The notes under the pieces: generated by a model | The model's database searches: none | The model's input: the letters and a program-made list of their open reading frames with translations, nothing else | Told to the model about the DNA's origin: nothing | In this document: positions 57,510-64,000 of the stretch, piece after piece | How positions within the stretch are numbered: the stretch's first letter is position 1 | Layout of the letters: each line of letters opens with the position of its first letter | NCBI GenBank assembly: GCA_025531455.1 | Contig: JAMYHL010000023.1 | Location: forward strand, 124,001-188,000 | Source of the DNA: Apiotrichum sp. Y4204 | Lineage: Eukaryota > Basidiomycota > Tremellomycetes > Trichosporonales > Trichosporonaceae | Reading direction: 5' to 3' | DNA: 64,000 nucleotides | Translations under genes and position numbers: made by a program

Positions 57510-58318
57510 CGTTGAGGGCGAAGAGGTGCAATGCAGTATGAGTTGTGGGGGATGGTTGAAAGGAGTGGAGATCAACAAAGAAGTTGAGATTTACAAGAGA
57601 AGCGAGTCATCGCACCCCTAATGGCAACAAGCGCTGGACAAGACCTACTTGCTATAAATGTCTGTCTGTGGTGGTGGCTGTCTGAAAGTGGAGCACCAGA
57701 CGCACCAGACAGAGACAGCAGCCAAGGGGGAAGGCGGGGCGGGAGAGGGCCAGAGCGTTCCACACACGGGCCTGAGAGCTGTCCCTGCACCCCGGCCGGA
57801 GCACTCTTCCACTCTGCCCTCTGCCCTGCACTGCCAAGAGAACACAGCCAGAAGCTGGAGTGGAGTGAGTGGCAAAAAAAGCAGCAAAACTGCAGATGGA
57901 CAAGCAAGCGGAGGCATGCATACAAATTATGTAATATGTGTATATGTGACTTTGCCGCCCACGTGAGCCACGTGAGCCCACCGAAGATCTCACGACGATC
58001 ACGACATCCTTGATGTTTGATTGGTTGCTGATATTGCTACAGAGCTACAGAGACAATATATCCGCACGGAGCCGGAGCCCCTTTTGCGTCCGCCGATCCA
58101 GTTCTCCAGATCATCCCCTTCGAGCGCTAGTAGCTGGAAGGCTCGACGTCATAGTGACTGTACGGATAAGCTTCGGAAAATACTCCTCTCACCATTCCAC
58201 AGTCGGCTCTCCAGTAGCCGACAATGTCCGTCTCCGCCAGTCGCGACCCCTGTCGGTTTCCACTTGGCATAACCTTGCTTCCACAAAGCTGTTCAGTGTT
58301 GAAAGAACCACTCACATC
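57510..58318. other. Divergent promoter region
   Basis: 809 bp between the PLD-like start (minus) and the SDR start (plus). No element is assigned. Confidence 0.45.
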
Positions 58319-59332
58319 ATGGCTATGAACGGAATAGCCCTTATCACTGGCGCCGCCTCGGGGGTTAGTTCTGCGCGAATGGAGGCGGCTAACGTCTCAG
58401 ATTGGAGCCGCCACAGCACGCTCGTTTATCGCCAAGGGCGTCCGTCAGCTGGCCCTCGTGGATGTCTCTGCTCGGCGGCTGGACAAATTTGCGGCTGACC
58501 TGGCAGAGGAGTACAGGGCGTCCGGCGTGGATGTCGTGCCGATTCAGTGTAATGTCGCGGACGAGGACTCTGTCGCGAACATGGTCACCGGTACCGTGCA
58601 GAAGTTTGGCCGTGTCGACTATGCGGTCAACGCTGCCGGGCTGGCACATGTCTCCCGCTTCCACGAGTTCCAGACGAAAGACGTAGGTGGAGTTTCAGAG
58701 GACAGTAAATCCTGACGGCAGTGGGACAAGGTGACTGGTATCAACGAGCGTGGGCTATTCTTCTGTATGCGCGAACAGCTGGCACAGATGGTCAAGCAGG
58801 ACTTTAGGGAGGGGTAGGTTGGGCAACTGTGATATCGTTGGCTATAATCCCGCTTACAGTAAGCGTCACCAACCCGAAGCGCCGACAGCGCGGGTCTATC
58901 GTCAACATTGCCTCCATCACTGGTTTGGTCGGCATTGACACAAATGCGGCGTATGTTGCGTCCAAGCACGCCGTCGTCGGCATGGCGAAAGCTGCGGCTA
59001 TTGAGTATGCCTCGGAGGGAATCAGAATGTGAGCCACGGCATGGGCCCGGCACTGACAACAGCAACAATGTCGCACCTGGATTCGTGGAAACTCGTGTAC
59101 GTGCAAATGGAATCCTCCCACATCTCACAGAGCTCACCCTGACATGCAGCTTATGACTGCGCCTGAGGCAGCAGACCTTCTCAAGGACGTGACCCACCCG
59201 TCCAAGAACCCCGTCCGGCGCCTCGCCGACCCCGAGGAGATTGCCGACGTTATTGTCTTCCTCTCGTCGGAGGAGGCGTCTTTCGTCAACGGCTCAACGT
59301 GGACCGTTGACGGCGGATACACCTCTTTGTGA
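58319..59332 (+). CDS. Classical short-chain dehydrogenase/reductase
   Basis: Exons 58319-58363, 58401-58682, 58722-58813, 58864-59028, 59063-59096, 59150-59332 give 266 aa; introns are 37, 39, 50, 34 and 53 nt. Motifs in order: ALITGAASGIG (TGxxxGxG cofactor site), DYAVNAAGLAHVS (NxAG), GSIVNIASITG (catalytic Ser), AAYVASKHAVVG (YxxxK), NNVAPGFVET and a C-terminal FVNGSTWTVDGGYTSL. This is a FabG-like NAD(P)H oxidoreductase; the substrate is not predictable. The acceptor at 58863 must be AAG rather than the nearby CAG, because only AAG preserves the frame into VTNPKRRQRG. The first intron separates the glycine-rich loop, as in many basidiomycete SDRs. Confidence 0.93.
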
Positions 59333-59457
59333 AGGCTGGAGTGCGGGCGAATAGAAGCTGGGATAGAGTGGTTACATGAAGCGAGGCAGGTACGGTGGCG
59401 TATGGCGGCGGTGGCTGAGAAGCCTATCACTGATCTGGGGTACTATAGGACTGATGT

Positions 59458-59685
59458 TTATGACTGGAACTTCTCCCGTGCGGTCGCCCAGCGCTTCCTC
59501 TCGCGCACGCTCTGGAACCACACCTCGTCGCCAATGACCATGCGGTACGTGGCGGCACAGAAGTCGCACCGGTACATCCCGTGCTCCACCCTGCGCAGGT
59601 GGCAGAGGCCTGTGCGTCAGCGGAACCTGGGTGGTCTAGGCGACGAACCGCTCTCGTTGTCGCTGTGAACGCAGATGGTAGTCAT
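59458..59685 (-). CDS. Tiny CxxC-containing ORF, putative
   Basis: Minus-strand exons 59685-59649 and 59609-59458 with a 39-nt GTTCGT..CACAG intron give 62 aa. The product reads MTTICVHSDNESG, then LCHLRRVEHGMYRCDFCAA and a basic helical tail ending KFQS. One CxxC and two other cysteines are present. Codon composition and the fluent second exon support coding, but the first exon is short and the donor is not strong. It resembles the tiny gene at 61950 in layout: a short Cys/Glu-rich first exon, a phase-1 intron after Asn-Glu-(Ser)-Gly, then RV...YCxFC. No known family. It could also be the last exon of a longer gene whose upstream exons I missed. Confidence 0.4.
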
Positions 59686-61949
59686 ATTGGCGGTTGCTGA
59701 AGGGAATGAGACTTGGAGGTCGTCGCGGGAATACGGCGGAATGAGGCTGTTGAGCTTGATGACAGCAGGAAGCCAGGGACAACTTTGAGCAGAACCAGGA
59801 ACTTAAACAACAGGGAGCCAGAACCAGGCGACCATATCGCCTGCTCGCTGATATGCGTTTTGGGCGAGTTCGCACGCCAGTCGGTGGTCTTGTGGATCTC
59901 GTCCCCATGAGCTGCGGAGGGCCGTCAACGGTGGGGACAAAAGGAGGACTAACGTTCGGAATCCGTTGCCCGCCTCCAGGGCGCAGTGACTGTGTGTAGC
60001 GATCGCGACTCTTGGAAATTGCCATGATGGCACGTAGCACGCGGTGCGATGTGAACTGTAAGGACTGTAATTGATCGTGTCCACTGGAAGGGTACACATT
60101 TCGCTCCTCACCACACCTCGACACACAACATTGACGGACGCTGTCATATCCCCAAGTTCCCTGGCATGGAACCATGTAGTGACTGGACTAGAAGAGTCCG
60201 CATCGCACGCCACACAAGACAATAGCCGCTAAGCAGGAACCAACGTTCCGCCACAAAGTAGGAAAGAAGTGCAGGAGTCAAGTCCGGGAACATCAGCCTT
60301 CTCTTCAGAGAAGGGTCAGTGCTGTTGCGGCACTGGGAAGATTCGGTATCCCTACGCCTGTTTGGGACTCCTGACCTCGGAGGTCCTTCGATGATGAACA
60401 CAGTGTCGACCTCTGCGCCTCTGCAGGTGGCATGAAAGGCATGTTGGTGAGGACGGAGTGGTCACTAATGTTTACTGAACCGGTGCACGACTGGCGCACA
60501 AGTATTTGAGGAGTGGGTCACCGCGCCGAGACCAGATCATGTATCTCCACAGTAGAAGGTGATCGCTGCTCACTCCGAAATCTTGTCCTCATGTGTTCGC
60601 TCATTACGATTGAGTTGGCGTCGATTGCTGACCAGCTTGTCGAACAGTTACATCCTTTGGTAAGCTGGGACTGTCAGCCACCGACATTTCCCCACCCCAT
60701 ATCGGTTTTCCCGATGACAGGAATAACAGTTCTGGCATCGTGAGATCCGTGCTGCTCGGCGGCCCGAGCGGCGCCCTCCAGCCCACCCTGTGGCGCACCT
60801 GCGAACGCGCCCTGCGGATGAGATCAGCTGACGGCATTGTGCGTCGAGTGGAAACGGAGGAGTCGGCAGCGCTGGTTGGTGCTGGAGGCATCGGCGGCGC
60901 ACGGGTCGCCTCGGAGGTCACTGGGCTGGAGCGGCGGCGTCGGCGGCGGTGGGAATCCTATAGTCCTAACGCCTAAAGCAAGAATTGCAACTGCAGGTCG
61001 CGATCCCACTGAATCCGTGCTACCAATCTCCTCCGCGGGGCTGACATTCATCTTCTTGTTACATTTCCGCCAGGTTCCTCTGCTCAGACCTTGCCGCCCT
61101 GTGCCCTGAGACAGCCGACCGCGCTGAGCGAGTGCCTGCAAACTCCAGGTCATGTGCGACATGAGTATCTGAGGAATGCGGCCACTCCGTGAGGAGCGAG
61201 CGCGACTAGGGCGCACCTACTTGGAAGACAATCCAGAGAGCCAAAGTCAGAGGCACCGTCCAGAAGCCTGAGCAGCGGGACATGCCGCTGTGTAGTGTGC
61301 TGTAGGGCGGGAGGAAACCCAGGGAGACGGTCTGAGCGGCTCTGTCACTGGGATAGGTGCATACGTGAGATGAGACGGGGGTACAACTCGCGGCATGAGG
61401 TACTGGCCCATGATAAGATTGGAGGCAGCAGAGCTGGAGCTGGAGGTCGAAGCCCGTCTCGCCTCTTGCCGTACCTACTTTGATGCGCCGCGATGAGCTG
61501 CCGCTGATGTGCCCCATCGCTGTGTGTTGTATCTCTCGTCCAGGACAGGTCAATAGAGGATGCGCCTGATTGGCTTTCAGCTCTGGCGCCGAGGAATGGC
61601 ACTGACGTGCCGAGACCGGAAGACGCCGCCATGAAGCCAAGGCAGGTAGAAAACATTTCAAGAACTGTTGCGCCCTCTGCTGGCTTGCGGCAGTGGCTGC
61701 ACCCGTGTGCTGCGAACGAGGGCCACAGTCGGCATCCAAACCATTCGAAGGGTTTAAGAACGGGGGATGTTACTTTGGAAGACTTCTTTCTTCCACCTCT
61801 CTCAGAAAGCATATACGCACAGCTTCTCTTTCCCACAGTCTTCATCATCGCACAGAGTCCGACTTGCCGCACCGATGTGTCACGTCTCGTTTGCAGTTAC
61901 GCCGAGGTTCTCGCTCGAGGGGGGAGGAAGCACTCCAGCGCCAGTCGAC
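59686..61949. other. No supportable gene; open frames of unclear status
   Basis: Minus-strand sequence from about 61870 to 61200 keeps long open frames with CAA|GTAGGT donor-like sites and a hydrophobic stretch (FWTVPLTLALWIVFQ). I could not assemble a convincing exon chain or name a family. Confidence 0.45.
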
Positions 61950-62383
61950 ATGGTGCGCAACGCCTGTGACGCGCCGGAGAACGAGGGACGTGAGTGTATA
62001 CCGAAATGGGCCAGTTCTGAGATCCAACCCGTGGGGAAACAACACACATGCACGGCCATGGCACATTTGGTCTCGGGAGAGGACCATGATGTGTAACGGT
62101 CGTCACCGTGCGTCTCAATGTCGCTGATCTCAATGTCGCGGATACTGGCACAAGCGCACATTAGCATTTCATGTTGTGTAGCGCCAACATGAGCATCTGA
62201 GGGGTGAATCGCGGGTTGTAACGATTACGAGCGTTACCTGTATCTGTTTGCTGTGCCTGCACGTCTGGACGCCACTCCCTTATTGACAACATGCTGATCC
62301 CAGGCCCTCACCGCGTAGTCGCCGACCAGGACGGAAACCAGTACTGCCGTTTCTGCTTCAAGACCCTCTACTGGGTATATTGA
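61950..62383 (+). CDS. Tiny CxxC-containing ORF, putative
   Basis: Exons 61950-61989 and 62304-62383 with a 314-nt GTGAGT..CCCAG intron give 39 aa: MVRNACDAPENEG, then RPHRVVADQDGNQYCRFC and a hydrophobic-aromatic end KTLYWVY. It has one CxxC plus one upstream Cys. The long intron and small size make this a weak prediction. Its similarity in layout to the minus-strand ORF at 59458-59685 is the main support. Function unknown. Confidence 0.3.
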
Positions 62384-64000
62384 GCTACCTCCGCTCGGTA
62401 CCCCGTACCACTCGAATCGACTGGTTATTTTGGATAATCAGTGGTAGGCTCGCCCGGTTGCCCAGTGCCCACTCCCTTATACCACCTCATGCTTAGATGC
62501 CGATACCCTTTTCTTGGATTACTTTCGTCCCTAACCTCATTCCTCGTTGTCTTTGTTCGTGAGCCCGTGATGTACTGTATCAATGCCATTTCGTTGCCGA
62601 ACAAAAGCGGAACATTGATCCCACACTCATTGTACGACAGCGCTTACAGTTGCATTGGCGGTCCACTTTTACTGCACGCCACTCCTGGGCATCGGAACTG
62701 CAACCTTTGAAAACCTTGCCATTAGCCAATCAGCCTCAGAACGTGTGAACCATGTGCTACAGCTCACAGCCGGTCCGTGTGTGTGACGGCCATGTCATAT
62801 TAGCAGCCACTACCCATTCACTTGCAAATAATGGGAGTTGATCAGGAGGAACTGAAGGACCAAGGAAACGCGGGACCGTATCACCAAGGCTCCAAGCTCA
62901 AGTCGCCTTGTTCTCGCTTTCTCCTTCTCTCCGGATTTTCCGCAAGCTGGAGCCGACAACGTACAAGACACCGGGACAGCCGTTTCCAGCCCCTCTGGTC
63001 ACGCTGTTTACGGACAGTACCCTCGGAAGGCAATGTGCATGGGTCACACAGCGCCCGAGCACCCCATAGTCGTGAGATGGGATACTGCGCGGGCCCTCGG
63101 ATTGAGGCGCAACAGTTTACGAAGGCCAATCCAGGGAGCGGTTCCAAAAAGGTCAGAAAGGGTTAAGAGCGTCAGGGAGATACGGGCGAAGAAGGTCTCG
63201 ACAAGTTGCAACGGACATTGCTTGAGAGGGACTTCTCTCGCTTGAAATCTCATACGTCGCACGGCTCTGGCCAAAACAACGGGACACCTCACTTACTTGT
63301 GAGTCAAGTTAGTCGAGGAACTTTCTCAAGCTGCAAACCACGCCCGCCGGTGAACAACAGTCTCGGTTGGTCCGAGCCACTCGGGTGTGAGGGAGGCTTT
63401 GGATCAAAAGGCAGAACAGCGGACCGTGCGAGTGGCGCGAGGACCGCGCGCGCCATCGATAGCCTCAGTGTTTTCACTGTCATGTGCTTCTACAAGGCCT
63501 AAAATGCCTATCGCACAAGGTTCTGCTGATATTATACCAGTTTGATCCATCGGCTGCAGGAGGGATCACGAGGAGCACAGCCGAAAGTGGTACAAATCGC
63601 GAGTTACCCGCTGGTTGTTGGCCGTTGTTTTTGATGAGTACAAAGCCTGTCCAATATCTGTTGTGCTCTGAACCTTTCGTAGCTACTCCTTGCCAGAAAA
63701 AATAAATGATTCAGAGTTCAGTGTGGTTAGTACGATGGCTGCTGTTGAACTGAAGAGGGAGTTGGAGGACACATGAACATCAAAATCGAGCTAATGGTAA
63801 TTGCACTCTATGAGTCCTGGGGACTTCGTATTGCCAGAGCATTTCCTTCAAAGATTGTTTTCTTTGCTGGGGTAGTTTAGTGGTTGTGAAGTGTGAAAGT
63901 AGCACACCACCTGAGCTCCCTTGTTCTGACAGAGTGAGCGATGTTCGAATCCGCTGTGAATTGTCCATGTTTACTGGATTTGTCAACTGTCTAGGCAATC
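62384..64000. other. No gene seen to the right edge
   Basis: No motif-bearing exon chain. Near the end there is an A-box-like TAGTTTAGTGG (63873-63883) and a B-box-like GTTCGAATCC (63943-63952), but no foldable tRNA between and around them. Confidence 0.45.

Noticed and set aside
61206..61872. Minus-strand open frames with a hydrophobic segment and two CAA|GTAGGT donor-like sites
   Set aside because: Suggestive, but I could not join them into one frame-consistent chain or match a family, so no CDS is claimed.
1..64000. Prokaryotic-type systems (CRISPR, operons, attachment sites) and transposon coding genes
   Set aside because: The DNA is intron-rich fungal nuclear sequence; no arrays, integrase, transposase or reverse transcriptase frames were seen.

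Overview
The window is nuclear DNA of a basidiomycete fungus, most likely a tremellomycete yeast such as Trichosporonales. The evidence is dense splicing with GTRNGY donors, CTGAC or CTCAC branch motifs almost touching YAG acceptors, many introns of only 32-38 nt, and clear fungal orthologues: RNA14, a RINT1/Tip20 tether, a Byr4/Bfa1 scaffold, a THP3/LENG8 SAC3 protein, a fungal CHY zinc-finger protein and a wax-synthase-like MBOAT. I see no prokaryotic operon, CRISPR array, rRNA or convincing tRNA. Exon models were built by hand: reading-frame continuity across GT..AG introns plus family motifs.

Layout. 0-2.5 kb: a membrane-anchored alpha/beta hydrolase, open at the left edge. 5.2-7.4 kb: a FAD aromatic hydroxylase. 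10.5-11.5 kb: an unrecognised CxxC protein. 12.7-15.4 kb: a divergent wax-synthase-like acyltransferase and an unknown protein. 15.8-16.4 kb: the N-terminal piece of a GH36 alpha-galactosidase. 16.6-27.2 kb: a housekeeping block of RINT1 (+), RNA14 (-), CHY finger (+) and Byr4 (-). 29-42.3 kb: a denser run with an extended SDR, an Ala-rich protein, THP3, a Gln-rich BRI3-like protein, a PI-PLC-like enzyme, a small secreted Cys-rich protein, an SGNH esterase, a conserved unknown and a mini RPEL protein. 43.1-48.0 kb: no gene found. 48.0-59.3 kb: a secreted intronless acetolactate decarboxylase, an ABM-domain protein, a zinc alcohol dehydrogenase, a PLD-like protein and a classical SDR. 59.4-62.4 kb: two tiny, possibly paralogous Cys-containing ORFs. 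The rest to 64 kb has no supportable gene.

How the genes relate. There is no obvious pathway cluster. The core genes are unrelated housekeeping functions: vesicle tethering, mRNA 3'-end formation, spindle-position control and mRNP biogenesis. The metabolic genes look like a dispersed oxidative and secreted-enzyme repertoire. The only suggestive grouping is acetolactate decarboxylase with an ABM protein and a zinc alcohol dehydrogenase on one strand, with intergenic gaps of 1-1.7 kb.

The most notable points are the minimal introns and the repeated intron 3' ends in THP3, the terminal micro-exons, the secreted intronless acetolactate decarboxylase (a transfer candidate), the truncated GH36 gene, and the paired tiny Cys ORFs.
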